The position numbers and the translations under genes are program-made. Under the pieces are notes generated by a model. The model was not told where the DNA came from. It ran no database searches and saw nothing but the letters and a program-made list of their open reading frames with translations. Source: Pseudomonadota bacterium (GTDB taxonomy: Bacteria; Desulfobacterota; Desulfobacteria; Desulfobacterales; Desulfobacteraceae). Taken from it: 64,000 bases of DNA. Of the stretch, positions 1-9,179 are shown in pieces (within the stretch, counting starts at the first letter, position 1; each line of letters begins with the position of its first letter). Location of the stretch: positions 1-64,000 of the forward strand of contig JAHJLV010000037.1 of assembly GCA_018821535.1 (NCBI GenBank). Direction: 5' to 3'.

Positions 1-447
1 CTATTTGTTCTTATTTGAAACTGCATTGGAATGTCAACAGAAACCATTTATTAAAGAATATAAATCCTGACGCATATTCAATATATTCCGGTTGCAGATT
101 TTTATGATCCCCAGGGTTGAAGAACCGAGCCCGGTCGGGGTGATCTTGCGGAGCATATGGGACGGTTGATACAGGTTCTGCCGGACGAAACGTTAAGGGG
201 CGGGAATTGTTTGAGCGAAGCGAGTTTTTCCGACCCAAGTGCAGTCCTGCGTAGAACGTGTCAACGGCTCCCATCCCAGCGACAAAAGATCGCCCCAGCC
301 GGGCTCGGCAGGTGTGCTCTTTCTGCTCTCTTTCTTTACATGTGATTGCCCTGAGGATCGATCCTGTGTTGACTATTTCCGTTGAATATCTTATGACAAA
401 CCGAATACTGGCTTTGTTAATGGTTTGATCACTTAAGAGTCTGTTAT
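1..447. other. Non-coding stretch with no supported gene
   Basis: The first 447 bases contain only short open frames with no recognisable domain or convincing ribosome binding site. The part around 195-235 is richer in G+C and contains a gagcgaagcgag motif that looks like dispersed repetitive sequence, but no second copy was noticed in the window. A promoter-like element near 369-397 probably serves the gene beginning at 448. Confidence 0.5.
369..397 (+). promoter_or_regulatory. Putative sigma-70-type promoter for the protease/TPR gene
   Basis: TTGACT at 369-374 is followed after exactly 17 bases by TATGAC at 392-397. This is close to the housekeeping -35/-10 consensus and lies about 50 bases before the start codon at 448. 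It is seen only by pattern; no transcript data are available. Confidence 0.4.
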
Positions 448-3400
448 ATGAAACGTTGCAATTCCTGCGGTCAACTGATGTCCCGAAAAATCACCACCTG
501 TCCTGCATGCGGCAGTCCTCTTTCAGACAAACTGTCTTATTTTGATGGATACAAAATTCTTGCCATTATTCATGAGGGCCGGTCCTCCATTGTCTGCAAA
601 GCAATCAAGGAAGACAGCATGGGCAAAGTCTCTTTACGGATTTTCACCGAAGAATCCGGCATGAATGATGACATTGCAGACCGCCTGAAAAAGGAACTGG
701 AAGAACTCAAAAAACTTCCTGCCCAGCATTTTGTCCAGCACTTTGCCGTTAAAAAAAGCAAAGACGGATACTGGTACAGAATCAGCGAATGGGTAGATGC
801 AAATGACTGGGGATCTGTTTTCATATCCGGGATGCTCAATGATCCTGTCAAAATGATCACCCTTTTTCGCAATATTGCATCGGTTCTGGATCTGTTGCAT
901 AAACAGGATCATTTCATGCCCTACCTGATCCTGGAAGATATCCTGATTCCTGAAAAAAACACTGAAAATCTGAATGTAAAAATCAACTACAAGCTTTCAC
1001 GGTTCCTGAATGCAAGGGCAACACACCACGGCCCCATGCTCCAGAAACTGCTCGAATGCCACCCGGATATTATTCATGAGCATCCCATCAATTTTAAAAG
1101 CGCCACCTGGTCTCTGGGCAAAATTTTTGTGGAGCTGTTAACCGCAGACCCCAATCTGAAAAATTATTCTTCAAAACTTGATGAATTAAAGGGGCTGCAC
1201 CCGGAACTGAAAACCCTTCTCAAAATCATGCTGTCAGATGACCCGGATCTGCGGCCCCGGAATATGGGAAAGGTTGTTGAAGCGCTTTCTCACATTCTGG
1301 ATACCCTTCCTGCACAATCTGCAGCAGGTACCCGGAAATCCTATTCGGTTTCCAGAGAAGTTCGGCGCCTGAAAACAGTGGTCATAATTCTGATGATGAT
1401 TATTACAGGAACAATCGTTTTCAGTTCCATGACCTGGCTGTATCTAAACCTCAACCAGAACAAAAAAGAAAAAACCCTTTCCGCTTTTGTGGAAACCTAT
1501 ATCAATTCAACTGCATTTATCCTTGTGGAATACTGGCTGACCGAGAACGGCCAGATGGTGTATCAGAATAAAATCGAAGGGACTGCTTTTCTTGCGGACA
1601 CGGAAGGCTATCTGCTAACCAACCGGCATGTGGCCTGCCCCTGGCTTGATGATGCCATCCTTTTCCAGACCTATCATCAATACACGATGTTAAAAAAGCC
1701 TGTGGTTTTTGATTATAAAATGTATCTGTGGTTTGAAGGCGCAAAAGCATTTAACCGGTTGCCTGCATTAAAAGACAGCACGGAAATATCTGACAGCTAT
1801 TATTTATCCTCTGCCTATTCTTCCGGTGGCAGGGGCAACCTGAAAATCATCGGGACTCCCCGGATTTCAATGAAAACCGGAGAAATGATAAAAGCGCCTT
1901 TCAGGAATGATTTTGCAGTTCTTAAAATAGATGACCTGCCGGAAAATCTTTTGGCCCTGCCCCTGGATACGACTTTATCTTCAACCGGGATAAAACGCCT
2001 GGAACCGATCTTGATTCTTGGTTTTCCTTTGGGAAACCGTACCCAGGGGGACTCTATCAACACCAGTATCACCAGAGGACATGTCAGACGAACCTCAAAA
2101 GAAATCATCCAGGTGGATTCCTCCATTTATAAGGGGAACAGCGGCGGCCCTGCCATCGATACCCGGGGAAAGGTCATCGGCATTGCAACCGGTGTTGTCA
2201 CAGATCAGATCAATGAATATTTCCAGGTCGTTGCCCCGCTGTCTGATTTCGGACTTGTTCTTCCCATTGAAGGCCCTGTAAAATTCATTCAATCCATAAA
2301 AAAAGGACAGCCCCAATGGGATGGCATTCTTGATTTTTCCATAGAATCAAAAATGAAAAAAATTACTGACCTTGCCATGGAGCAAAAATTCAAGCAGGCT
2401 GCTGACCTGTCTGAAACCCTGCTTGGGTCAAGCAATGCATCTGCGCTTTTATATGCCGCGGGCATGATGAATTTTTGCAGCCTGGACTTTGAAAAAAGCA
2501 CATATTATTTTAAAAAACTGCTTTCCATTGATCAAAAAAACATGACCGCCCGGCTCATGCTGTATATTATTGACTGGATAAAAACACCGGACAGTCTCCA
2601 GAATTTCAATGACATGATTTTCAAGATGGCCTGGTATGAAGAAGATGAATATTTAGGGTATCTTGCCACTGTCCTCAAAGACGGAAAACAGATGACATCT
2701 GATTTTATGGATTATGAAAATCCGGCGCAAAAAAGCTGGAGAATGTTCATTGAAGGATTGATTCTGGAAAAAAACAATCAGCCGGACCAGGCTCAGAACA
2801 TGTTTCAATTGTCTGTTTTAAATGCTGCGATGGATGACTGGGTATATTATCTTTCCTTTTCGCGATTGAATCATCTTCAGGAAAATCTTTCAGCCCGCAT
2901 GGAAGATCAACAGGTCTTTAAACATAAAATCAAGGGGTTCAGGGAAAAAGCAAAAAAATACAGAGAAAATGCAGCAGAAGAAACGAACATCCTCAATACA
3001 CTGATAACGGATTTGGCTTCAGAACAGATCACCCGGGAAGAAAAAGATCAAATCCATATCCAACTGCTGGAGCTTGCCCCGGAGAATAGAACCATTATCG
3101 GAAAGATTGCGTTTTATCATGCGGCAAATAATGACTGGCAGGAATCGCTTCAGTTTATCAATCTGTATTTCAGGCAGCCTGCACGGGAAACCGCATTGAG
3201 TCTGAGCTTGAATTTATTGAAGGCGCAGATTCTAAAAATAGTCGGCCTGCCCGAAGCATCCAGAAACCACCTGGAAAAAATTCTGGTGCATACCCGGGAT
3301 CCCTGGTACAGGATTCTCATCAAACAGTTCATTTCCAGACCAAATAAAAAACATTTGGCCAAGCTTGCCGGCAATAAACCTGAAAAACTGATCACCCTGC

Positions 3401-3552
3401 ACACTGCGCTTGGCTTGTGGGAAGAAAGCAATCATCATCCCCAGAAAGCCACTGAGCATTACAGAGAAGCATTGAGCTCATATCTTGATGACTGGAATGA
3501 ATACAACCTGGCGCTGAACAGAATTATTCAGCTTCGTCAGATGAAGCGCTGA
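448..3552 (+). CDS. Zinc-ribbon, pseudokinase-like, membrane-anchored trypsin-like protease with TPR tail
   Basis: A 1034-residue multidomain protein. Cys4, Cys7, Cys18 and Cys21 form a zinc ribbon. Residues of about 30-290 resemble a Ser/Thr kinase fold, but the HRD-type catalytic loop is not recognisable (LILEDILIPEK stands there), so it is probably a pseudokinase. One transmembrane helix lies at about 312-335. Then comes a trypsin/DegP-like domain with His394 (TNRHVACP), Asp488 (NDFAVLKI) and Ser565 (KGNSGGPA), an intact triad. The remaining 400 or so residues are helical and TPR-like. The topology would put the kinase-like part in the cytoplasm and the protease in the periplasm, so a signalling or envelope quality-control role is possible but inferred. 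Its 3' end overlaps the convergent rarA by 29 bases. Confidence 0.75.
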   Translation: MKRCNSCGQLMSRKITTCPACGSPLSDKLSYFDGYKILAIIHEGRSSIVCKAIKEDSMGKVSLRIFTEESGMNDDIADRLKKELEELKKLPAQHFVQHFAVKKSKDGYWYRISEWVDANDWGSVFISGMLNDPVKMITLFRNIASVLDLLHKQDHFMPYLILEDILIPEKNTENLNVKINYKLSRFLNARATHHGPMLQKLLECHPDIIHEHPINFKSATWSLGKIFVELLTADPNLKNYSSKLDELKGLHPELKTLLKIMLSDDPDLRPRNMGKVVEALSHILDTLPAQSAAGTRKSYSVSREVRRLKTVVIILMMIITGTIVFSSMTWLYLNLNQNKKEKTLSAFVETYINSTAFILVEYWLTENGQMVYQNKIEGTAFLADTEGYLLTNRHVACPWLDDAILFQTYHQYTMLKKPVVFDYKMYLWFEGAKAFNRLPALKDSTEISDSYYLSSAYSSGGRGNLKIIGTPRISMKTGEMIKAPFRNDFAVLKIDDLPENLLALPLDTTLSSTGIKRLEPILILGFPLGNRTQGDSINTSITRGHVRRTSKEIIQVDSSIYKGNSGGPAIDTRGKVIGIATGVVTDQINEYFQVVAPLSDFGLVLPIEGPVKFIQSIKKGQPQWDGILDFSIESKMKKITDLAMEQKFKQAADLSETLLGSSNASALLYAAGMMNFCSLDFEKSTYYFKKLLSIDQKNMTARLMLYIIDWIKTPDSLQNFNDMIFKMAWYEEDEYLGYLATVLKDGKQMTSDFMDYENPAQKSWRMFIEGLILEKNNQPDQAQNMFQLSVLNAAMDDWVYYLSFSRLNHLQENLSARMEDQQVFKHKIKGFREKAKKYRENAAEETNILNTLITDLASEQITREEKDQIHIQLLELAPENRTIIGKIAFYHAANNDWQESLQFINLYFRQPARETALSLSLNLLKAQILKIVGLPEASRNHLEKILVHTRDPWYRILIKQFISRPNKKHLAKLAGNKPEKLITLHTALGLWEESNHHPQKATEHYREALSSYLDDWNEYNLALNRIIQLRQMKR

Positions 3553-4873
3553 TTTTGCCTGAATTTTTTGCCTGAATCCAGGCGTCAAGCCGCAGTTTGA
3601 CTGTTTTTTCATATCCACGATCGTTCGGATAATAAAACCGCTGCTCCTTGATGGTTTCTGGCAGATAGGATTGAGAAACAAAAGCCCCTTTAAAATCATG
3701 GGCATATTTATACCCTTTGCCGTAATCCAGTGATTTCATCAATCGGGTAGGCGCATTTCTGATGTGAAGCGGCACAGGCAGATACCCGCTGTCTTCAACC
3801 GCTTTTTTTGCAGCCTTATGCGCCATGTAAACCGCATTGCTTTTCGGCGCTGTTGCAAGATAGATTGCAGCCTGAAAAAGCACATCATCCCCTTCAGGAC
3901 GTCCCAGAATTCTAAAGGACTCTCCTGCATTCAATGCCATGGTCAGGGCACCGGGGTCTGCCATGCCGATATCTTCTGTGGCAAACCGGATCATCCGCCG
4001 GAGCATGTAATACGGGTCATCACCGGCCATCAGCATCCGTTCCAGCCAATACACAGAAGCATCCGGATCACTTCCGCGCATGCTTTTAATAAAGGCGGAG
4101 ATCAGGTTATAATGCTCCTCTCCGGCCTTGTCATATAATAATGATTTTTTTTCAATGGCAGTTTCAATATCATTTACATCAATCACGTGATCCAATGGAA
4201 AATGCAGAACAGCGGTTTCAAGATTGGTCAGGGCAATCCGGGCATCTCCGTCAGAAACCTGAGCAATGTGTTCCAATGCCGGGTCAGACAATTTATCTTC
4301 TGGCAGACCCAGACCATTTTCAGGATCGGTTAACGCCCGTTTCAAAATGGTGACAATATGTTTTTTTTCAAGACTTTTAAGGGTGAACACCCGGCACCTG
4401 GACACCAGCGCCGGAATAATTTCAAAAGACGGATTCTGGGTGGTTGCGCCCACAAGCGTAATCAGCCCTTTTTCCACATGATGGAGAAAAGCGTCCTGCT
4501 GGGCCTTGTTAAAGCGGTGGATTTCATCCACGAACAGAATGGTTCTCTGCTGATACAAAGTGCGCCGTTCCTTTGCCTGATCAATAATTTCCCGGATATC
4601 TTTAACCCCGGACAGCACTGCGGAAATTTGTTTGAACACCGACCGTGTTTCTCTGGCAATGATTCCGGCCAGAGTGGTTTTTCCGCATCCGGGCGGGCCC
4701 CATAAAATCATGGAAAACACCCGGTCATCCGCAATGGCTTTTTGCAAAAGACTGCCTTTTGCGCTCAGATGCTCCTGACCCACCAATTCACTTAAAGTCT
4801 TCGGACGCATCCTGTCAGCCAAAGGACGACCAAAGGATAAATCCTGTGAACTGCTGGATTCAAAAATATCCAT
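3524..4873 (-). CDS. rarA: Replication-associated recombination ATPase RarA (MgsA)
   Basis: A 449-residue AAA+ ATPase of the RarA/MgsA/WRNIP1 family, which acts at stalled replication forks. Walker A is GPPGCGKTT near residue 60, Walker B is LFVDEIHRF, and a sensor-1-like GATTQNPSF follows. The C-terminal half matches the MgsA tetramerisation region (MRGSDPDASVYWLERML, YLPVPLHIRNAPT). The length is normal for the family. It lies five bases downstream of der and is probably cotranscribed with it. Its 3' end runs 29 bases into the 3' end of the convergent protease gene. Confidence 0.93.
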   Translation of the reverse strand: MDIFESSSSQDLSFGRPLADRMRPKTLSELVGQEHLSAKGSLLQKAIADDRVFSMILWGPPGCGKTTLAGIIARETRSVFKQISAVLSGVKDIREIIDQAKERRTLYQQRTILFVDEIHRFNKAQQDAFLHHVEKGLITLVGATTQNPSFEIIPALVSRCRVFTLKSLEKKHIVTILKRALTDPENGLGLPEDKLSDPALEHIAQVSDGDARIALTNLETAVLHFPLDHVIDVNDIETAIEKKSLLYDKAGEEHYNLISAFIKSMRGSDPDASVYWLERMLMAGDDPYYMLRRMIRFATEDIGMADPGALTMALNAGESFRILGRPEGDDVLFQAAIYLATAPKSNAVYMAHKAAKKAVEDSGYLPVPLHIRNAPTRLMKSLDYGKGYKYAHDFKGAFVSQSYLPETIKEQRFYYPNDRGYEKTVKLRLDAWIQAKNSGKISASSDEAE

Positions 4874-4878
4874 AAAAA

Positions 4879-6327
4879 CTATGAACTCTCCTGATCTCTT
4901 TCTCTTTTGCGTTTGCTCTGTTCTTTTCTCTGTTTTGCCTTCTTTGTAATCTGACGGTCTTTTTTCTTTAAAATCCGTTTTTCTTCCATGGAACCACCGG
5001 TAAACTGGATTTTCCCTGTTTTTTCCCTGAAAAAAAGTTTAATCGGGGTTTTGCTCAACGGGATCATCTGCCGCAACTGATTGATCAGATAGCGTTTATA
5101 GGAAAAATGAACCGCATCAGGGTAATTGACAAAACAGACAAAACTGGGGGGTTTTGATGCCACCTGGGTACTGTAAAAGAACTTGAGACGTTTGCCTTTA
5201 TGCAAAGACGGCTCTTCTCTGAAAACCGCATCTTCAATGATCCGGTTTAACACCCCGGTGCTGATTCTGTGGCAATATTCCTTATGGATCTGCACCACTT
5301 CATCCAGGATTTTATGACAGCGCTGGCCGGTCTTTGCAGAAATCGTCATTGCAGGGGCATAGGATAAAAACTTTGCCTTCTGTCTTAATTCCTCCATGTA
5401 TTTTTTTACACTCTTTCTTTCTCCATCCACCGCATCCCATTTATTAATCAGAAAAAGTGCGCCGCATCCCCTGTCTTCGGCATACCCCGCAATGGTAATA
5501 TCCTGATCGGTAATCCCCTCGTCCGCATCAATGACTATCAGGGCGACATCACATTCATCCAGACTGCTCAAGGCTTTTAAAATTGAAAATTTTTCAAGCT
5601 TGTCTGTCACCTTTCCTTTTCTTCTGATACCGGCAGTATCCACAAGGATAAAATCCATGCCCTTGTGTTTGACACTCAGCTCAATGGCATCCCTTGTGGT
5701 CCCGGCCTTTTCATTCACCACCACCCGTTTTTCACCGAAAAGGCGATTGGCAAGCGAAGATTTTCCTACATTGGGACGGCCGACAATGGCAACTTTAATC
5801 ACGGCGTCAGCATCTTCATCCTCATGTTCATACACCGGCAGTATTCCCACCAGATCATCCAGAAAATCTCCCACGCCCAGACCATGCTCTGCTGAAATGG
5901 AGTAAAACTGATCCATTCCCAGAGAATAAAACTCGGTTAAATCATTATCCTGCGCAAAGCTTTCCACCTTATTGATCAGGTAAAAAATCGGTTTCTCCAT
6001 TCTGCGCAGAAAATCCGCAAGTTCTTGATCATAGGGTGACAACCCCGCCCGGCCGTCCAGTATGAAGATCAGCACATCCGAATGGTTGGCTGCTGCCGTC
6101 AACTGATCCTTGATCTGGGATGCAAAAAAATCATCATCTGAACTTAAGAATCCGCCGGTATCAATCAGCGTAAAATCCACATCATTCCATTTTGTATCAA
6201 CATAATGACGATCCCGCGTCACACCCGGGAAATCATCTACAAGGGCCTGTCTTTTTCCTGTAATCCTGTTAAACAGCGTGGATTTGCCAACATTTGGGCG
6301 GCCGATAAGGGCCACAACCGGTTTCAT
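4879..6327 (-). CDS. der: Ribosome biogenesis GTPase Der (EngA)
   Basis: A 482-residue double-GTPase needed for 50S subunit maturation. Two G domains are visible, each with a GRPNVGKS P-loop (near residues 8 and 183) and a DTGG/DTAG G3 motif, followed by a C-terminal KH-like domain and a Lys/Arg-rich tail. The second G4 motif is NKWD. The first reads NKVE, with Glu where Asp is usual. A good Shine-Dalgarno sequence (ctggaggtt) precedes the ATG. rarA follows directly. Confidence 0.95.
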   Translation of the reverse strand: MKPVVALIGRPNVGKSTLFNRITGKRQALVDDFPGVTRDRHYVDTKWNDVDFTLIDTGGFLSSDDDFFASQIKDQLTAAANHSDVLIFILDGRAGLSPYDQELADFLRRMEKPIFYLINKVESFAQDNDLTEFYSLGMDQFYSISAEHGLGVGDFLDDLVGILPVYEHEDEDADAVIKVAIVGRPNVGKSSLANRLFGEKRVVVNEKAGTTRDAIELSVKHKGMDFILVDTAGIRRKGKVTDKLEKFSILKALSSLDECDVALIVIDADEGITDQDITIAGYAEDRGCGALFLINKWDAVDGERKSVKKYMEELRQKAKFLSYAPAMTISAKTGQRCHKILDEVVQIHKEYCHRISTGVLNRIIEDAVFREEPSLHKGKRLKFFYSTQVASKPPSFVCFVNYPDAVHFSYKRYLINQLRQMIPLSKTPIKLFFREKTGKIQFTGGSMEEKRILKKKDRQITKKAKQRKEQSKRKRERDQESS

Positions 6328-6425
6328 ATCTTAACCTCCAGGTAATAAACAAAATCATTTATGACTTTATACAATATATTGAATTATTTATAAATAGTAA
6401 TCAGAGTTCCCGGACCGGACACTTC

Positions 6426-7490
6426 TTATTTTGTCCAGGAAAACAAAGCAGAACCAATGACCAGGAACAGACAGGTCATCCCCAGAAGAATGGTCAGTTC
6501 CGGTGCAATCTGAGTCAAGTCTGCACCATCATTGATAATTTTTCTGGCAGCGGATAAAAAATGCGTCAAGGGAAAAATCTTTGCCACGGTTTTCACCCAT
6601 TCCGAAGATCCTTCAACGGAAAACCAGACCTCAGATAAAAACATCATGGGCCAGCTGATAAAATTGATGATACCGTTGCTCAATTCTTCACTGGTTCCCC
6701 TGGAGGCAACAACAAGTCCCATGGAAACCAGACACAGTGTTCCGACAAAGAAAACCCAGAACACATCAAAATAGGAGCCCTGCATCCGGAAATGAAAAAA
6801 AAGATCACTGCCGAACCACACCACAGCAGAACTGAACAGCATCACCAGAACCCGTGAAGCCATCTGGGCGGTCAGATATTCAAATGCAGTGACAGGTGTC
6901 GCCTTAAGCCGTTTGAGCACTCCGATTCTTCGATACCGGACAATGACAAAGCCCACACCGAAAAGAGAGGAAAACATGATATTCATGCCGATAATACCGG
7001 GAAAAAGCCAGTCAATATACCGGATTTTATCCCCCTGAATCTGATTTTTTGCAAGCCGCCCTTCAAAAACAGCATCCTCGACAATGGATTCTTTAACCAG
7101 CTTTTCCAGGATCCGGCCCTTTGGAGAGGATTCATTGACCCAGTATGTCAACGGGGACTTCCCGTTTTCAAGAAGCAGGTCGATCTTATGATGAACCACT
7201 TTGTCAATGGCATCATCATAGGTTTTAAACCCGACAATTTTAATATAATTATTTGCAATGAGCCGTTCCGGGATATCAAGCGTCTCAACAGACACCTGCC
7301 CTGACTGCGGATGTGTCGAAACAGGGTAAACACCCAGTTTAAGCACGGATGCGGTATCCGAACTGAACATCATCCCAAAGCCTGCAACAATCAGAAACGG
7401 AAACAGAATATTCCAGCCAAAGCCTGCCCGGTCCCTGATAAACTCATAATTCCTTGCCATAAACAAGGCCCACATTCTTTTAAAACTCAT
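6426..7490 (-). CDS. ABC-2 type transporter permease
   Basis: A 354-residue membrane protein. One hydrophobic segment near residues 24-45 is followed by a large extracytoplasmic loop (about 50-175) and then a cluster of five or so membrane helices to the C-terminus, the layout of ABC-2 permeases of the YhhJ/NatB/DrrB type. It starts six bases after the stop of the ATPase gene, so the two form one exporter operon. The substrate (drug, lipid or ion) cannot be told from sequence. Confidence 0.85.
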   Translation of the reverse strand: MSFKRMWALFMARNYEFIRDRAGFGWNILFPFLIVAGFGMMFSSDTASVLKLGVYPVSTHPQSGQVSVETLDIPERLIANNYIKIVGFKTYDDAIDKVVHHKIDLLLENGKSPLTYWVNESSPKGRILEKLVKESIVEDAVFEGRLAKNQIQGDKIRYIDWLFPGIIGMNIMFSSLFGVGFVIVRYRRIGVLKRLKATPVTAFEYLTAQMASRVLVMLFSSAVVWFGSDLFFHFRMQGSYFDVFWVFFVGTLCLVSMGLVVASRGTSEELSNGIINFISWPMMFLSEVWFSVEGSSEWVKTVAKIFPLTHFLSAARKIINDGADLTQIAPELTILLGMTCLFLVIGSALFSWTK

Positions 7491-7496
7491 ACCTGC

Positions 7497-8234
7497 CTAT
7501 TCTCTTAAATGCTTTCCCGTCAGTTTTAAAAAAACCGACTCCAGATTCTGCGGGCAATCCTCGCCTTGACAATGCTTTTCAATCAACTGCACAGGAGATC
7601 CCTGTTCGATAATATGTCCCCGATCCATAATGGCAATGATATCACATAAGATCTGGGCTTCTTCCATATAATGGGTTGTCAGCACAATGGTTTTCCCTTT
7701 TTGCTTCATTTCACGGATAATCTGCCATACATTCTGCCTGGCCTGGGGATCAAGCCCTGTGGAAGGTTCATCCAGAAATACCAGTTCCGGATCATTCAAA
7801 AGTGCCAGTCCCAGCAGCAGCCTCTGCCGCTGACCCCCGGAAATTTTATTGTTCAGGTTATTCTTGATATCGTTCAGCATGCACAGATCAATTACCTCCG
7901 CCACTGGCAGATGGGTATGATAAAATGCACTAAAGGTTTTCAAAATTTCCTGAACCGTCAGAAAAGACAGCAGTTCGGTCTGCTGAAACTGGATGCCGAT
8001 TTCCTGATTAAAATTTTTTTTCCGGACGGACCCTTTATAAAGAATATCTCCTGCATCCGGCTCAAGGATATCTTCCATGATCTCCACTGTGGTGGTTTTT
8101 CCTGCCCCATTGGGCCCTAAAATACCAAAACAGCTTCCCTGGGGAATACAAAAAGAAATGCCATCAACAGCAGTTTTCCCGTTATATCGTTTGACCAGAT
8201 TCTTAACCTGGATAATATCAGATTGAAGTAGCAT
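7497..8234 (-). CDS. ABC transporter ATP-binding protein
   Basis: A 245-residue nucleotide-binding subunit. Walker A is GPNGAGKTT near residue 38, the signature is SGGQRQRLLLGLALL, Walker B is ELVFLDEPSTGLD, and the switch His is in LTTHYMEEAQ. It resembles DrrA/CcmA/NatA-type ATPases that pair with ABC-2 permeases. The permease gene follows directly. No clear Shine-Dalgarno is visible before the ATG, so the exact start is less certain. Confidence 0.9.
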   Translation of the reverse strand: MLLQSDIIQVKNLVKRYNGKTAVDGISFCIPQGSCFGILGPNGAGKTTTVEIMEDILEPDAGDILYKGSVRKKNFNQEIGIQFQQTELLSFLTVQEILKTFSAFYHTHLPVAEVIDLCMLNDIKNNLNNKISGGQRQRLLLGLALLNDPELVFLDEPSTGLDPQARQNVWQIIREMKQKGKTIVLTTHYMEEAQILCDIIAIMDRGHIIEQGSPVQLIEKHCQGEDCPQNLESVFLKLTGKHLRE

Positions 8235-8336
8235 TGAAATTTTTTTCCGGTTCTCAGATTTTTTTAAACAACTAAATTAAAATATTGGGGCAGGATAATA
8301 GAATTGGTGTAAAATGGCAAGTACAGATGGATTCAG

Positions 8337-8654
8337 TCACACATAAAGATTTATATTCAATGATTGCTTTTTTCTTGCAAATTCTCTTTCCAGCTCAGTT
8401 TTCTGCTGAACATATTCTCTTTCCAGGTCCTGACGCTTTGCCTCAAATTTCTGTTCAATGGAATTTTCCTTGTTCTGGTAGGTCTGCTCAAGCTCTTTTG
8501 CCTTCATCGAAATACGAACGGTATCATCATTTTCTCTTTTTGACAGATCAGGTTTGTCTATCTGATTTGAACTATTGGCGTTACTGATTTTTGGCGTAAT
8601 AAGTTGAGCCTGATATCCAGTTAAATTATTTGCACCCGGCATATTGGTCAACAT
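8337..8654 (-). CDS. Small coiled-coil protein of unknown function
   Basis: A 105-residue protein with no recognised family. The first 45 residues are polar and likely disordered. Residues of about 48-97 form a charged, heptad-like helix rich in Glu, Lys and Gln (KAKELEQTYQNKENSIEQKF), typical of a short coiled coil. The ATG has a gaggt ribosome binding site. A perfect 9-bp inverted repeat lies just upstream (8666-8693). It is a single gene between the ABC operon and the tRNA genes. No function is assigned. Confidence 0.6.
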   Translation of the reverse strand: MLTNMPGANNLTGYQAQLITPKISNANSSNQIDKPDLSKRENDDTVRISMKAKELEQTYQNKENSIEQKFEAKRQDLEREYVQQKTELEREFARKKQSLNINLYV

Positions 8655-8665
8655 TTTAATACCTC

Positions 8666-8693
8666 ATTAACATATTGTTTATATTATGTTAAT
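8666..8693. promoter_or_regulatory. Perfect inverted repeat upstream of the coiled-coil gene (possible operator)
   Basis: ATTAACATA (8666-8674) and TATGTTAAT (8685-8693) are exact reverse complements separated by 10 bases. The repeat starts 12 bases upstream of the ATG at 8654, in very AT-rich DNA where the promoter would lie. There is no T-run, so a dimeric-regulator binding site fits better than a terminator. Inference only. Confidence 0.4.
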
Positions 8694-8815
8694 ACCTTCT
8701 GATAAGATCAAGATAGAGCCTTATCATTCATATGTCAATTTTTTTATATCAAACCGGCCTAATCTTTTTTTATTTTTTAGACACAAGATCATGTCTTCTC
8801 TTATGGTGTTCTGTC

Positions 8816-8836
8816 ATACCCATCCCCCATGGGTAT
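8816..8836. repeat. Short GC hairpin between tRNA terminator and coiled-coil gene
   Basis: ATACCCAT (8816-8823) and ATGGGTAT (8829-8836) pair perfectly around a CCCCC loop. No U-tract follows directly on either strand. It lies just past the tRNA-operon terminator and may be a secondary transcription or processing signal. Confidence 0.35.
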
Positions 8837-8840
8837 TCTC

Positions 8841-8898
8841 AAAAAACAAAAAATCGAAATACCTTCGGAGTTTTTAGGCTCAAAGGTATTTCGATTTT
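8841..8898 (-). terminator. Rho-independent terminator of the tRNA operon
   Basis: A 16-bp perfect stem: 8850-8865 pairs with 8883-8898. On the minus strand it is followed by a T-rich run (complement of 8841-8849). It lies 33 bases past the 3' CCA of tRNA-Glu, in the right place to end the tRNA-Lys/tRNA-Glu transcript. The stem is AT-rich at its base, so it may work in both directions. Confidence 0.75.
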
Positions 8899-8930
8899 CT
8901 TTACCCGAAGAAACTTTACCGGGGTAAAGG

Positions 8931-9008
<78 letters not shown>

Positions 9009-9025
9009 GCAGTGTCCTGTTTTGG

Positions 9026-9101
9026 TGGTGGGCCGTGCTGGGCTCGAACCAGCGACTCTCTGCTTAAAAGGCAGATACTCTACCGACTGAGTTAACGGCC
9101 C
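9026..9101 (-). tRNA. tRNA-Lys (anticodon TTT)
   Basis: A 76-nt cloverleaf including an encoded 3' CCA. Acceptor GGGCCGT pairs with ACGGCCC, the anticodon stem TCTGC/GCAGA encloses loop CTTTTAA with anticodon TTT, and the T-loop is TTCGAGC. It is the first gene of the pair, about 20 bases after a promoter with a perfect TTGACA box. Confidence 0.96.
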
Positions 9102-9126
9102 GAGACCAATCAAAAAACACGGAATA

Positions 9127-9153
9127 TCTATATGATCCAAAGAACTTTGTCAA
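9127..9153 (-). promoter_or_regulatory. Promoter of the tRNA-Lys/tRNA-Glu operon
   Basis: On the minus strand a perfect TTGACA (9148-9153) is followed 15 bases later by TATAGA (9127-9132), which continues into the AT-rich TATAGATATT. The predicted start is close to the 5' end of tRNA-Lys at 9101. The spacing to TATAGA is short; an overlapping -10 two bases further on is equally possible. Confidence 0.55.
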
Positions 9154-9179
9154 CTGTTTTTTAAAGCCCTCAATCTTTT

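Noticed and set aside
11..274. 87-codon minus-strand frame at the window start
   Set aside because: No convincing ribosome binding site and no domain; the translation looks like random reading of a GC-richer repeat-like stretch.
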